A DNA stretch of 64,000 nucleotides from Streptococcus sp. S1 (GCF_034137685.1 NZ_CP139418.1:647001-711000), one strand, 5' to 3'. Shown: positions 1-9,330, numbered from the stretch's first letter. The notes: generated by a model from the sequence alone, not told the origin. Numbers and translations are program-made.

Positions 1-608
1 CAGAACTCTATCTCACGCTTGGTTGGCACCCCACTGAGGCGGGCGATTATACTCCTGAAGTGGAGGCCTATTTACTTGAACAGCTAAAACATCCCAAAGT
101 CGTCGCACTCGGAGAAATCGGTCTGGATTACCACTGGATGACAGCGCCAAAAGACGTCCAAGAAAAGGTTTTTCGTCGTCAGATTCAATTGTCTAAGGAC
201 TTGGACCTCCCCTTTGTGGTGCATACACGCGATGCTTTAGAAGATACTTATGCCATCATCAAGAGTGAAGGAGTCGGGCCTCGCGGTGGGATCATGCATT
301 CTTTCTCAGGAAGTTTAGAAGAAGCTAAACGCTTCATGGATTTGGGAATGATGATCTCCTTTTCTGGAGTGGTCACTTTTAAGAAAGCCACAGATGTCCA
401 AGAAGCGGCAGCTGGCCTTCCGTTAGACAAGATCTTGGTTGAAACAGATGCCCCTTATCTGGCGCCAGTTCCCAAACGTGGTCGGGAAAATAAAACAGCC
501 TACACTCGTTATGTAGTAGACTTCATTGCAGGACTACGTGGCTTAACAACAGAAGAAGTGGCTCAGGCAACCTATGACAATGCAAGAAAGGTATTTGACC
601 TTGACTGA
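1..608 (+). CDS. tatD: TatD family metal-dependent hydrolase, 3' part (5' end outside the window)
   Basis: The frame is open from the first bases to the stop at 606-608, so the gene starts upstream of the window. TatD proteins are TIM-barrel metallohydrolases with DNase or exonuclease activity in the cytoplasm. Visible family motifs are GEIGLDYHW, VHTRDA, MHSFSG and ETDAPYLAP, which hold the metal ligands Glu, His, His and Asp. The N-terminal HxH motif must lie outside the window. The 3' end overlaps rnmV, the usual Firmicute arrangement. The family assignment is secure. The substrate is not known from sequence. Confidence 0.93.
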   Translation, partial: ELYLTLGWHPTEAGDYTPEVEAYLLEQLKHPKVVALGEIGLDYHWMTAPKDVQEKVFRRQIQLSKDLDLPFVVHTRDALEDTYAIIKSEGVGPRGGIMHSFSGSLEEAKRFMDLGMMISFSGVVTFKKATDVQEAAAGLPLDKILVETDAPYLAPVPKRGRENKTAYTRYVVDFIAGLRGLTTEEVAQATYDNARKVFDLD

Positions 609-1170
609 GAAAAGAAAAATACCAGAAGTGATTGTCGTGGAGGGCAAGGACGACACAGCCAATCTCCGTCGTTTTTATGAGGTGGATACCTATGAAACGC
701 GAGGTTCTGCGATCGATCAAGATGACTTGGAACGAATTGCTACCTTGCAGGAGTTGCGTGGGGTCATTGTCTTTACCGATCCAGACTACAATGGCGAGCG
801 CATTCGCAAGATCATTATGCAAGAGGTGCCCCAAGCCAAACATGCCTTTTTAAATCGTGGTGAAGCAGTCCCCAAATCCAAGACCAAGGGGCGTTCTCTT
901 GGAGTGGAGCATGCGAACTTTGAAGATTTAGAAAAAGCCCTAGCTGGACTGGTCGGGTCTTACGAAGATGAAAATTTCTTTGATATCACAAAGACCGACT
1001 TGATGCGGCTTGGACTGTTGATGGGAAGCGATAGTCGCAAACGGCGGGAATATCTAGGAGAAGCCTTGCGCATCGGCTACTGCAATGGCAAGCAATTACT
1101 CAAACGCTTGGAGTTGTTTGGAATTAGTTTGGCTGAGGTTGAAGCTACCATGAAAAGTTATGAGAATTGA
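574..1170 (+). CDS. rnmV: Ribonuclease M5
   Basis: RNase M5 matures 5S rRNA precursors in low-GC Gram-positives. The N-terminal Toprim domain shows VVEGKDDT with the catalytic Glu and FTDPDYNGERIR with the DxD-type acidic pair. The C-terminal half (from about residue 100) is the family's RNA-binding region. Start choice is uncertain: ATG at 574 and 580 lack a good ribosome site, while an in-frame TTG at 601 lies about 9 nt after GAAAGG and gives an N terminus closer to the family's usual beginning. From 574 it overlaps tatD by 35 nt. It belongs to the tatD-rnmV-rsmA maturation cluster, but two unknown genes separate it here from rsmA. Confidence 0.93.
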   Translation: MTMQERYLTLTEKRKIPEVIVVEGKDDTANLRRFYEVDTYETRGSAIDQDDLERIATLQELRGVIVFTDPDYNGERIRKIIMQEVPQAKHAFLNRGEAVPKSKTKGRSLGVEHANFEDLEKALAGLVGSYEDENFFDITKTDLMRLGLLMGSDSRKRREYLGEALRIGYCNGKQLLKRLELFGISLAEVEATMKSYEN

Positions 1171-1302
1171 GAAACTCCCCAAAAAGCAAGGGGAAGATGA
1201 CACAATAGAAGTAAGTATATACGGTTTAATCAGACTTGGTTGCAAGCATTAGAAAAGTGACTCCATAGGATTTGTTATGAGTGTAGATAATGAGGATAAT
1301 TT

Positions 1303-2712
1303 ATGGGAATCTTCGATTTTTTAAAAAAGACAGAAACAACTGAAGCAACAAACAAAACAGTAGAGTCAATTGACAAAACATGCTTGGGAGTTCTAGAACT
1401 ATTTCCGATAAAGGAGACGAATGAGTTATTGATTATTGGGAGCTTAGAGGGCGGACTCAAGGTTGGGGATTGTCTGCAATTTTGCAATCCCGATCGAGGT
1501 ATGGACGCACTTGGTTCTGTAGTCGTGAAAAAACTCATTAATCAAAATAAGGATGTAGATGTTCTCACGGATGAATCTCTAGCTCATTTGGTCATCGATA
1601 TGGAAACTTCCTTGGTTAATCTTAAAAAGGGAAGTGTTCTCTATAGTTATGGTGTCGATGAGGAACAACGGCTATCAAGCTATACAGATGCTCTTTATAA
1701 CGCGTTTGTAATTGTCCAAAAAGGTCAAATGTCCAATGAAGACTATCAAGCCGCTAGTCTTGATGATAGCATAGAAATATTGCGCCTCTTTTTATGGGAG
1801 TGCCGTCAAAATCAGAAAACGGAAAGTGAAGAAAGCTATCAAGCTAACACTCGAAAGCTAGAACGCCTAGCAGAAATCGTCAAGGACAAGTTGTTAGCAG
1901 CAGATTCGATTTACGCGGTCTTTTCAGAAAAAACGGGGGAAGCGTATCTTTTCTCAACGACCTATGATAAAGGTGAAGAGGGCTATCTCTGTTCAGACCC
2001 GATGATCATGCTATATACGCCGCGTTGGTATCACCAATTTAAGGAAACCATTGATCGTCGACCAAATTCAGTTGTGAAACTGATTGAAAATACAGCAGAT
2101 AAAAAAGGAATTGAGAATTTTCTTGGGACAGCCTTTTACTTAAATGGAGCTTTGGGAGCAGCCTTTAATACCAAGGAAGTCAGCATTAGTGCTTCTGTTT
2201 TGGTTCAAAAACCAGATTTTTCGAACCTACCAGAGATACAAGTTCCTGTTATGAATCCTGATATTGTAAGATGGATGCTGTTGATGGGGCAGATGGATAA
2301 GCCTACAACAGATGACGAAGAAGTAATATATAAGCTCTATTATAAATTCTTCTCAGCAGCCATGCCAAAAGCCAAACTCCTCATTCCTTTAAATGCTACT
2401 TCGGGATTCCCCGATAAGAGTCAGGGAGCCAACTCCTTTGTATTGAAAGAAGACGCTAAGTTCAGCATCCCAGTCAGAGAAGGAAAAGATGGGCGCAACT
2501 CTGTGCCGGTATTTACTGATTGGAAACGTCTGCGAATGGTCTTTGATGAAAAGTGGAATGGCATGATTGAAGAAGCTGGCGGTATGATTGAAGGCTTTGA
2601 CTATGCCATAAACCCAACGGAGTATTATGAAGCAGGTGCCTATGTTAGCCTAACAGCTTTTAAGGAAATGCAACAGTTTAGTGAGGAACTGGAAGGCAGA
2701 GATAAAGATTAG
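1303..2712 (+). CDS. Protein of unknown role with an EF-Tu domain-2-like barrel and an SseB-like region
   Basis: 469 residues, no signal peptide or membrane segment. Residues about 27-115 resemble the beta-barrel domain 2 of elongation factors: a G-x-L-x-G-G-L-K-V-G-D turn, then a hydrophobic strand ending in LKKGSVLYS. Residues about 330-465 resemble the SseB N-terminal domain: a KLLIPLNA strand, VPVFTDWKRL and FDYAINP. The middle (120-320) is not recognised. Both calls are by eye. SseB-like domains occur in secretion- or surface-associated accessory proteins, and I infer no activity. It sits between rnmV and rsmA, which are normally neighbours, and is followed within about 90 nt by a membrane-anchored partner. 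Confidence 0.7.
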   Translation: MGIFDFLKKTETTEATNKTVESIDKTCLGVLELFPIKETNELLIIGSLEGGLKVGDCLQFCNPDRGMDALGSVVVKKLINQNKDVDVLTDESLAHLVIDMETSLVNLKKGSVLYSYGVDEEQRLSSYTDALYNAFVIVQKGQMSNEDYQAASLDDSIEILRLFLWECRQNQKTESEESYQANTRKLERLAEIVKDKLLAADSIYAVFSEKTGEAYLFSTTYDKGEEGYLCSDPMIMLYTPRWYHQFKETIDRRPNSVVKLIENTADKKGIENFLGTAFYLNGALGAAFNTKEVSISASVLVQKPDFSNLPEIQVPVMNPDIVRWMLLMGQMDKPTTDDEEVIYKLYYKFFSAAMPKAKLLIPLNATSGFPDKSQGANSFVLKEDAKFSIPVREGKDGRNSVPVFTDWKRLRMVFDEKWNGMIEEAGGMIEGFDYAINPTEYYEAGAYVSLTAFKEMQQFSEELEGRDKD

Positions 2713-2800
2713 AGAGTTTCTTTCATTGGGAAACTATATAGTTTTATCTACATCTTACCTGAACCACTACCCTTTTTCAAAGATTTTGAAAGGAAATGGA

Positions 2801-3514
2801 ATGGCGAATAGAAGTTATATTTACTTAAAAAACGGAGATGAAGCTCGTATCTTAACAGAGGGAATTTACACGATACCTTATTTTTGGCAATTGTTTTGGG
2901 ATGAAGAAGATTTAAAAGCTCCTATTGCTCTCTGGGAAACAGCAGAAGAACTTGAAGAAGATGAAGAACAAGCAGAAAGATTTTACCAAGAGCAGAATGT
3001 AGATATCTTGCTTCCTATTGAAAAATTCCAGCAAAACGCCCTCCAAAACCGGTCTTTTTTAGAAGAAAATGCTTCTCAGACCTTACAATTATATGATGCC
3101 TTTGTTCGTTATATTCTTGCAAACGTAAAAGATGATGATGTGCTCGGATATGATGTCTTAGATGTTGTTTTTATGGACCAAGTGTCTGTTGTTTCTGATA
3201 AACTGTTAAAAAATATACGAGCTATTCGGGAAAATCAACCCAAAGATTTAGATTTTTCTTTGACAGAAAAGAACTTAATTGGTCTTGCTATGGGCTTTCC
3301 TGATTATTATGCTTCAGAATTATTGCCAGAAGACAATATTCTAGATTCGGTTGCCTATCAGGATGAACTGAAGAAAATGAATCCCCAAGAAGATAAGAAA
3401 GCGCTCGATATGACTGGAGCCGATTCACAAGGGAACAAGTCTCGTGTTCTTTTAGTGTTTTGGATTTTGTTGGCACTAGGAATTATGTGGATTTTATATA
3501 TTGTTTTTAGCTAA
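2801..3514 (+). CDS. Hypothetical C-terminally membrane-anchored protein
   Basis: 237 residues from the ATG at 2801, chosen because an AAAGGA ribosome site lies just upstream; a longer frame reaches back into the previous gene but has no such site. The protein is soluble and acidic (Glu/Asp-rich around residues 38-55), then ends in one hydrophobic segment (about 213-237) with little beyond it. That suggests a tail-anchored protein with its bulk in the cytoplasm. No family is recognised. The tight spacing after the EF-Tu/SseB-like gene suggests co-transcription and a shared job, possibly tethering that protein to the membrane; this is inference only. Confidence 0.7.
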   Translation: MANRSYIYLKNGDEARILTEGIYTIPYFWQLFWDEEDLKAPIALWETAEELEEDEEQAERFYQEQNVDILLPIEKFQQNALQNRSFLEENASQTLQLYDAFVRYILANVKDDDVLGYDVLDVVFMDQVSVVSDKLLKNIRAIRENQPKDLDFSLTEKNLIGLAMGFPDYYASELLPEDNILDSVAYQDELKKMNPQEDKKALDMTGADSQGNKSRVLLVFWILLALGIMWILYIVFS

Positions 3515-3533
3515 TAAATAGAAAAGAGAATAC

Positions 3534-4409
3534 ATGAGAATTGCAGATTATAGCGTGACCAAGGCAGTGCTGGAGCGTCACGGATTTACCTTTAAAAAAT
3601 CCTTCGGTCAGAACTTCTTGACCGATACCAACATCCTTCAAAAAATTGTGGATACGGCAGAGATTGATAAGCAGGTCAATGTCATCGAAATCGGTCCTGG
3701 AATTGGAGCACTTACTGAGTTCTTGGCGGAAAATGCCGCAGAAGTCATGGCCTTTGAAATTGATGACCGTTTGGTTCCCATCTTAGCGGATACCTTGCGG
3801 GAGTTTGGCAATGTAACGGTTGTCAACCAAGACATCCTCAAGGTAGACCTCAACCAGTACATCGCAGAGTTTAAAAATCCAGACCTTCCGATCAAGGTGG
3901 TGGCTAACCTTCCTTACTACATTACGACTCCGATTTTGATGCACTTGATCGAATCCAAGATTCCTTTCCAAGAATTTGTGGTCATGATGCAAAAAGAGGT
4001 GGCAGACCGCATCTCAGCTGAGCCCAACACCAAGGCTTATGGTTCTTTATCCATTGCAGTCCAATACTATATGACCGCTAAGGTAGCTTTTATCGTGCCC
4101 CGCACCGTCTTTGTGCCAGCACCAAATGTCGACTCTGCCATCCTCAAGATGGTCCGTCGCGAAGAACCAGCAGTAGCAGTCAAGGATGAAGATTTCTTCT
4201 TCTCTGTCAGCAAGGCTAGCTTTGTCCACCGCCGCAAAACACTTTGGAACAACTTGACCAGTCGCTTTGGAAAGACCGAAGAAGTAAAGGCTAAACTGGA
4301 AGCAGGGATCCAAGCAGCTGGATTGAAACCATCTGTACGAGGAGAATCTCTTAGCTTAGAAGACTTTGCTCGTCTAGCAGATGGCCTTCTAGAAGCAGGA
4401 ATAAAGTAA
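3534..4409 (+). CDS. rsmA: 16S rRNA dimethyladenosine transferase RsmA (KsgA)
   Basis: Dimethylates two adjacent adenosines in the 3'-terminal helix of 16S rRNA during 30S assembly, using S-adenosylmethionine. 291 residues, normal for the family. The N-terminal KKSFGQNFL motif is typical. The SAM-binding loop reads [11 protein letters not shown], with the acidic ligand in FEIDDR. The catalytic motif IV is NLPYYI. It starts 19 nt after the membrane-anchored hypothetical gene and is probably transcribed with the tatD-rnmV run. It is followed by a bidirectional terminator shared with the tRNA genes. Confidence 0.97.
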   Translation: MRIADYSVTKAVLERHGFTFKKSFGQNFLTDTNILQKIVDTAEIDKQVNVIEIGPGIGALTEFLAENAAEVMAFEIDDRLVPILADTLREFGNVTVVNQDILKVDLNQYIAEFKNPDLPIKVVANLPYYITTPILMHLIESKIPFQEFVVMMQKEVADRISAEPNTKAYGSLSIAVQYYMTAKVAFIVPRTVFVPAPNVDSAILKMVRREEPAVAVKDEDFFFSVSKASFVHRRKTLWNNLTSRFGKTEEVKAKLEAGIQAAGLKPSVRGESLSLEDFARLADGLLEAGIK

Positions 4410-4415
4410 CAGAAA

Positions 4416-4450
4416 AGACATGAGCTTCGTAGCTCATGTCTTGTTTGTTG
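4416..4450. terminator. Bidirectional terminator between rsmA and the tRNA genes
   Basis: Eleven-bp perfect stem (AGACATGAGCT / AGCTCATGTCT) with a TCGT loop. The forward side is followed by TGTTTGTTGT and the reverse side by a T-rich tail, so it can stop rsmA on the plus strand and the tRNAs on the minus strand. Confidence 0.85.
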
Positions 4451-4454
4451 TAGA

Positions 4455-4544
4455 AGGAAAGGACGGGATTTGAACCCGCGCGTGAATAAAAATCCACTTG
4501 CCGGATTTCGAGTCCGGTGCCGTACCGAGCTGGGCCACCTTTCC
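4455..4544 (-). tRNA. tRNA-Ser (anticodon CGA)
   Basis: Folds as a class II tRNA. The acceptor stem is GGAAAGG/CCUUUCC, the anticodon loop CUCGAAA presents CGA on a CCGGA/UCCGG stem, and a long variable arm has a 6-bp stem (GTGGAT/ATTCAC, one G-U pair) closed by a UUUU loop. The T-loop is UUCAAAU. CCA is not encoded. In this fold the discriminator base reads U, unusual for serine tRNAs, which normally carry G73. It reads UCG codons and lies directly after tRNA-Leu in one short unit. Confidence 0.93.
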
Positions 4545-4548
4545 AAGA

Positions 4549-4631
4549 TGCGGAGAAAGGGATTTGAACCCTCACGCCCGAAGGGGCACATGCGCCTGAA
4601 GCATGCGTGTCTGCCGTTCCACCACCTCCGC
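4549..4631 (-). tRNA. tRNA-Leu (anticodon CAG)
   Basis: Class II fold: acceptor stem GCGGAGG/UCUCCGC with discriminator A, anticodon stem CAUGC/GCAUG with loop UUCAGGC giving CAG, variable arm GCCC-CUUC-GGGC, T-loop UUCAAAU. CCA is not encoded. It reads CUG and is transcribed just before tRNA-Ser, 4 nt away, from the promoter at 4640-4668. Confidence 0.94.
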
Positions 4632-4639
4632 ATAGTTCT

Positions 4640-4668
4640 ATTATACACTTTTTAGGAAAAATGCCAAA
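4640..4668 (-). promoter_or_regulatory. Promoter of the tRNA-Leu/tRNA-Ser unit
   Basis: Perfect TATAAT (4640-4645, minus strand) 8 nt before the tRNA-Leu 5' end, with a weak TTTGGC at the -35 position and a 17-nt spacer. Confidence 0.7.
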
Positions 4669-4879
4669 GAAAAAAAGGAAGGCTCCTTCTCCCTATATCC
4701 GCTAAAAGACATTTCATAATGGGCGTTCCATCTTCTGTTCCTATGCATTCAACAAAACGGTCAAGTTCATTTCTTAAATCAACAGGAGGGTTTCTATTTG
4801 CGTTTTTCTTATAGAGCAATCCAGCCTTATTTCTCATTTTTTGGTATAATAGATAGTATTAATCTCAAAGGAGTGCGAT

Positions 4880-5758
4880 TTGCAAGGAACCATCGTCAAG
4901 GCCTTGGCTGGCTTTTACTATGTGGAGTCAGACGGTCACATTTATCAGACACGGGCTCGTGGAAATTTTAGAAAAAAAGGACAGACTCCTTATGTGGGGG
5001 ATCAGGTAGAATTCTCTGCTGAAGAGAATTCAGAAGGCTACATCTTGAGCATTGCGCCTCGAAAAAATAGCCTCGTGCGCCCTCCTATTGTCAATATTGA
5101 TCAGGCAGTAGTGATTATGTCAGCTAAGGAGCCAGATTTCAACGCCAATCTTTTAGACCGTTTTCTGGTTCTTTTGGAGCATAAGGGGATTCATCCCATT
5201 GTCTATATTTCAAAACTGGACTTGCTAGAAGATATGGAAGACATCCACTACTACCAAGGAATCTATCAGGCTATTGGCTATGATTTTGTCTTGTCGATTG
5301 AGGAACTCTTGCCCCTTTTGACCAATCAAACCACGGTCTTTATGGGACAGACCGGTGTAGGAAAATCGACCTTGCTCAATAAAATCGCTCCGGATCTAGA
5401 GCTTGAAACGGGTGAGATTTCAGATAGTCTGGGGCGCGGTCGACACACGACCCGAGCTGTCAGCTTTTACCATCTAAATGGAGGAAAGATCGCAGATACG
5501 CCAGGCTTCTCCTCCCTTGATTATGAAGTGACAACCAGTGAAGACTTAAATCAAGCCTTTCCGGAGATCGCCGATGTGAGCCATTCTTGTAAATTTCGTA
5601 CCTGTACCCACACGCATGAGCCCGCTTGTGCGGTGAAACCAGCCGTTGAAAGAGAGGAAATTGCGCCTTTCCGTTATGAGGATTACTTGCAATTTCTAAG
5701 TGAGATTGAAAACCGTCGCGAAACCTATAAAAAAGTTTCGAAAAAAATGCCAAAATAG
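4880..5758 (+). CDS. rsgA: Ribosome small-subunit-dependent GTPase RsgA (YloQ)
   Basis: A circularly permuted GTPase that checks late 30S maturation. 292 residues. Order: N-terminal OB fold (about 1-65), permuted G domain with G1 loop GQTGVGKST and G3 DTPGF, then a C-terminal zinc knuckle (C-x-x-x-x-C-x-H-x-H, then a later Cys). The start is TTG at 4880, after AAAGGAG. A TATAAT at 4845-4850 lies just upstream, so it can be transcribed on its own. rpe follows within 14 nt. Confidence 0.96.
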   Translation: MQGTIVKALAGFYYVESDGHIYQTRARGNFRKKGQTPYVGDQVEFSAEENSEGYILSIAPRKNSLVRPPIVNIDQAVVIMSAKEPDFNANLLDRFLVLLEHKGIHPIVYISKLDLLEDMEDIHYYQGIYQAIGYDFVLSIEELLPLLTNQTTVFMGQTGVGKSTLLNKIAPDLELETGEISDSLGRGRHTTRAVSFYHLNGGKIADTPGFSSLDYEVTTSEDLNQAFPEIADVSHSCKFRTCTHTHEPACAVKPAVEREEIAPFRYEDYLQFLSEIENRRETYKKVSKKMPK

Positions 5759-5772
5759 GAGACACTACAACG

Positions 5773-6432
5773 ATGAAAACAACGAAAATTGCACCCTCAA
5801 TTTTGAGTGCCGATTATGCTAATTTTGAAAGTGAATTGAAACGCTTAGAAGCTGCAGGAGCTGACTATGCCCATATCGATGTCATGGATGGCCATTTTGT
5901 GCCCAATATCAGCTTTGGAGCTGGTGTCGTAGAGAGCATGCGTCCGCATAGCAAGTTGGTCTTTGATTGCCACTTGATGGTCACCAATCCCGAACACCAT
6001 ATCGAAGAATTTGCCCGTGCAGGTGCTGATATCATCAGCATCCACGTAGAAGCTACTCCCCATATTCACGGAGCTCTTCAAAAAATTCGTCAAGCAGGTG
6101 TGAAGGCTAGTGTCGTGATCAACCCAGGGACTCCTGTAGACAGTATCAAACATGTCTTGAACTTGGTGGACCAAGTCTTGGTCATGACCGTTAATCCAGG
6201 ATTCGGTGGTCAAGCCTTCTTGCCTGAAACCATGGACAAGGTGCGCGAATTAGCCGCTCTTCGTGAAGAAAAAGGCTTAGACTTTGATATCGAAGTGGAT
6301 GGTGGAATTGATGGCCAAACTATTTCCCAAGCAAAAGAAGCAGGGGCCAATGTCTTTGTAGCAGGCTCTTATGTCTTTAATGGAGATGTTAATGAGCGCG
6401 TTCAAACGCTCCGAGATGCTGTAAATGGGTAA
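5773..6432 (+). CDS. rpe: Ribulose-phosphate 3-epimerase
   Basis: Interconverts ribulose 5-phosphate and xylulose 5-phosphate in the pentose phosphate pathway. 219 residues, full length TIM barrel. Motifs seen: APSILSAD at the N terminus, the metal and catalytic HIDVMDGHFVPN and DCHLMV, MTVNPGFGGQ, and the phosphate-binding VDGGI and AGSYVF. ATG after AGGAGA. Its 3' end overlaps thiN by 8 nt, so the two are translationally linked. Confidence 0.97.
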   Translation: MKTTKIAPSILSADYANFESELKRLEAAGADYAHIDVMDGHFVPNISFGAGVVESMRPHSKLVFDCHLMVTNPEHHIEEFARAGADIISIHVEATPHIHGALQKIRQAGVKASVVINPGTPVDSIKHVLNLVDQVLVMTVNPGFGGQAFLPETMDKVRELAALREEKGLDFDIEVDGGIDGQTISQAKEAGANVFVAGSYVFNGDVNERVQTLRDAVNG

Positions 6433-7057
6433 CATCGCAATACTGGCAGGAGGTGACAGCACGCTCTTGCCGAGAGATCATGACGTTTATGTAGGCGTTG
6501 ATGGTGGCTGTTTGAAGTTACTGGAACAAGGTCTGCCTTTAGATATAGCTGTGGGGGATTTCGATTCTGTCTCTGAGACCGATTTGCGCCAGATCCGAAC
6601 CCAAGCCAAGCAGGTTGTTCAATCCGTCCCTGAAAAGAACGATACGGATTTGGAATTGGCTTTGAAAGTGGCCTTTGAGGCCTATCCAGATGCTGCTGTC
6701 ACCGTTTATGGTGCCTTTGGCGGTCGCTTGGATCACTTTTTGTCCAATATCTTTTTGCCGACCGATCCAGACCTAGCTCCTTATATAGAGCAGATTCAAT
6801 TAGTCGATGGTCAAAATCGCTTGATCTACAGACCAGCTGGCTGCCATGAGATTCAGCCAGATCCAGCCATGTCCTATATTGGTTTTATGCCTGTTGGAGA
6901 AGGTCGCCTAGAAATCACAGGGGCCAAGTATCCGCTCCATCAGGAGAATTATTTTTTGAAGGCCATGTATGGCTCCAATGAATTTTTGGATCAACCGATT
7001 CAAGTGAGTCTTGATCGTGGCTATCTTGTCATTGTTTATAGTAAAGACAGAGGTTAA
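6425..7057 (+). CDS. thiN: Thiamine pyrophosphokinase
   Basis: Makes thiamine diphosphate from thiamine and ATP. 210 residues. The N-terminal half carries the nucleotide-binding GVDGG and GDFDS motifs, then KNDTDLE and YGAFGGRLDH; the C-terminal half is the thiamine-binding beta domain. It overlaps rpe by 8 nt. No TPP riboswitch is visible upstream. Confidence 0.95.
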   Translation: MGNIAILAGGDSTLLPRDHDVYVGVDGGCLKLLEQGLPLDIAVGDFDSVSETDLRQIRTQAKQVVQSVPEKNDTDLELALKVAFEAYPDAAVTVYGAFGGRLDHFLSNIFLPTDPDLAPYIEQIQLVDGQNRLIYRPAGCHEIQPDPAMSYIGFMPVGEGRLEITGAKYPLHQENYFLKAMYGSNEFLDQPIQVSLDRGYLVIVYSKDRG

Positions 7058-7058
7058 T

Positions 7059-8309
7059 ATGAATATCATTCTGCTTCTGATTGGCCTGCTCAATCTGGGT
7101 CTCCTCATCTATTTTTTGCAACGGTCAGATGACACAAGACCGGCTTTACGAGAGATGCTGGAAGACCATGAGGATCATTTGACAGACCAGTTGGACTATC
7201 GTTTTGAAAAAGAAAGACAAGCAAGCCAGATTGCCAATCAGCAGTTAGAGATCACCCTGACAGATCGCTTAACCGAGATGCGAGTGGAGATCCACCAGCA
7301 GACGACGGCTCTGCGCGCTGAGATGAATGAGCACTTTACTAAAAATCGGGACAAAACAGATGAGCGCATGCGCCAGATCCAAGAGTCCAACGAAGTGCGG
7401 CTAGAACAGATGCGCCAAACGGTAGAAGAAAAATTGGAGAAAACCTTGCAGCACCGTTTGCAGACCTCCTTTGAGACGGTTTCAAAACAATTGGAGTCGG
7501 TCAACAAAGGGTTGGGAGAAATGCAGACAGTGGCGCGGGATGTCGGAACTCTTAATAAAGTTCTCTCCAATACCAAGACGCGTGGGATTATGGGCGAATT
7601 GCAGCTGGGTCAAATCATTGAAGATATCTTGACCCCAGCCCAGTATGAGCGGGAGTTTGTCACCGTTCCCCAATCCAGTGAGCGCGTGGAGTATGCTATT
7701 AAGCTTCCAGGACAAGGAGAGGAGCCAGTCTATCTGCCGATTGACTCTAAATTCCCACTGGAAGACTACTATCGTCTGGAAGAAGCTTATGAATCCGGAG
7801 AGAAAGAGGAGATCGAGCGTTACCGCAAGGCCCTTCTTGCTAGTATCAAGCGTTTTGCTAAGGATATCCAACAAAAATACCTCTTTCCACCAGCGACAAC
7901 GAATTTCGGAATTCTCTTTTTGCCAACCGAAGGCCTCTATTCCGAAGTGGTTCGCAATCCAGAATTCTTCGATCGCTTGCGTCGGGACGAACAAATTTTA
8001 GTGGCTGGGCCAAGTACCTTATCAGCCCTCTTGAACTCCTTGTCTGTTGGCTTTAAAACGCTCAACATCCAAAAGAGTGCAGATGACATTAGCAAGGTGT
8101 TGGGATCGGTCAAATCAGAATTCCATAAGTTTGGAGGGATTCTGGCCAAGACTCAGCGCCATTTAAAGAATGCTTCCAATAATATTGATGATTTGCTAAC
8201 CAGACGGACCAGTGCCATCGAGCGGACACTCCGCCAAATCGAAAGCGATGAGGACCTGCTGGGACTAGATGTATATATAGAAGATGGAGAAGATGATGGT
8301 CAAAATTAA
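7059..8309 (+). CDS. rmuC: DNA recombination protein RmuC homologue
   Basis: 416 residues. One N-terminal membrane helix (about residues 2-20), a long charged coiled coil (about 25-170), then the conserved RmuC nuclease-like domain from about residue 180 (GIMGELQLGQIIEDIL, LPIDSKFPLEDY, ATTNFGILFLPTEGLY). RmuC limits DNA rearrangements at inverted repeats in E. coli, and the Streptococcus role is assumed. The start at 7059 is 2 nt after the thiN stop and gives the membrane helix. The stop overlaps the yhaM start region. Confidence 0.93.
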   Translation: MNIILLLIGLLNLGLLIYFLQRSDDTRPALREMLEDHEDHLTDQLDYRFEKERQASQIANQQLEITLTDRLTEMRVEIHQQTTALRAEMNEHFTKNRDKTDERMRQIQESNEVRLEQMRQTVEEKLEKTLQHRLQTSFETVSKQLESVNKGLGEMQTVARDVGTLNKVLSNTKTRGIMGELQLGQIIEDILTPAQYEREFVTVPQSSERVEYAIKLPGQGEEPVYLPIDSKFPLEDYYRLEEAYESGEKEEIERYRKALLASIKRFAKDIQQKYLFPPATTNFGILFLPTEGLYSEVVRNPEFFDRLRRDEQILVAGPSTLSALLNSLSVGFKTLNIQKSADDISKVLGSVKSEFHKFGGILAKTQRHLKNASNNIDDLLTRRTSAIERTLRQIESDEDLLGLDVYIEDGEDDGQN

Positions 8310-9243
8310 CCAAATGAAAAAAGATGAATTGTTCGAAGGATTCTATTTGATCAAGTCAGCAGAAGTGCGTCAAACGCGGGCCGGGAAAAACTACCTCGCC
8401 TTTGTCTTCCAGGATGAGACCGGTACAATCGAAGGTAAACTATGGGATGCCCAACCTCACAATGTAGAGAGTTTTATGGCTGGGCGCGTGGTCCATATGT
8501 CTGGACGTCGAGAAGTTTACAATAATACTCCGCAAGTCAACCAATTAAACATGCGCTTGCCCCAAGCAGGAGAGCCCAACAATCCAGCAGACTTTAAGGA
8601 AAAACCACCAGTAGACCCTAAGGAATTGCATGAATACCTGTCAAACATGATTTTCAAAATTGAAAATCCAGTCTGGCAACGGATTGTCCGTGCCCTCTAT
8701 GGGAAATATGAGAAAGAGTTTTATAGCTATCCAGCTGCTAAAACCAACCACCATGCCTTTGAAGCCGGTCTTGCTTATCATACGGCGACCATGGTCCGCT
8801 TGGCAGATAGTATCGGTGATATCTATCCTCAGTTGAATAAGAGCTTGCTCTTTGCAGGGATTATGTTACACGATTTGGCCAAAGTGATCGAGTTGACAGG
8901 TCCTGAAAATACAGAATACACTGTTCGGGGCAACCTCATCGGCCACATTGCACTCATCGATGAAGAAATTAGCAAGGTCTTGCAAGACTTGAAGATTGAT
9001 GACCAAAAAGAAGAAGTCATCGTCCTTCGCCATGTGATCTTGAGTCACCATGGCTTGCTCGAATACGGTAGTCCTGTTCGTCCAAAGATCATGGAAGCAG
9101 AGATTATTCATATGATCGATAATTTGGATGCAGAAATGATGATGATGACAACAGCACTTGGCTTAATTGGTCCTGGAGAAATGACCAATAAAATCTTTGC
9201 TATGGAAAACAGATCCTTCTATAAACCGAATCTCGATGAGTAA
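8284..9243 (+). CDS. yhaM: 3'-5' exoribonuclease YhaM (Cbf1)
   Basis: An N-terminal OB-type nucleic-acid-binding domain (about 15-90) is followed by an HD hydrolase domain: HHAFEAGLAYHTATM, MLHDLAKV, HVILSHHG. YhaM trims RNA 3' ends, notably after terminator hairpins. 319 residues from ATG 8284; in-frame ATGs at 8293 and 8296 are alternatives. It overlaps rmuC by 26 nt and ends just before a terminator. Confidence 0.95.
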   Translation: MEKMMVKINQMKKDELFEGFYLIKSAEVRQTRAGKNYLAFVFQDETGTIEGKLWDAQPHNVESFMAGRVVHMSGRREVYNNTPQVNQLNMRLPQAGEPNNPADFKEKPPVDPKELHEYLSNMIFKIENPVWQRIVRALYGKYEKEFYSYPAAKTNHHAFEAGLAYHTATMVRLADSIGDIYPQLNKSLLFAGIMLHDLAKVIELTGPENTEYTVRGNLIGHIALIDEEISKVLQDLKIDDQKEEVIVLRHVILSHHGLLEYGSPVRPKIMEAEIIHMIDNLDAEMMMMTTALGLIGPGEMTNKIFAMENRSFYKPNLDE

Positions 9244-9292
9244 AAACAGCGAGAAATACGGGAATGCTTCTGCCAAAAATGAAATAATCAGG

Positions 9293-9330
9293 AAAAAACG
9301 GCCTTCTGTAAATCAGAATGTTCGTTTTTT
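9293..9330 (+). terminator. Rho-independent terminator after yhaM
   Basis: AAAAAACG pairs with CGTTTTTT, continued by an inner TTCTG/CAGAA stem; the T run ends the hairpin. It lies between the yhaM stop and the purR promoter. Confidence 0.75.

Noticed and set aside
4067..4648. 193-codon minus-strand frame across rsmA and the tRNA genes
   Set aside because: It lies antisense to rsmA and runs through two tRNA genes; no ribosome site or family likeness.
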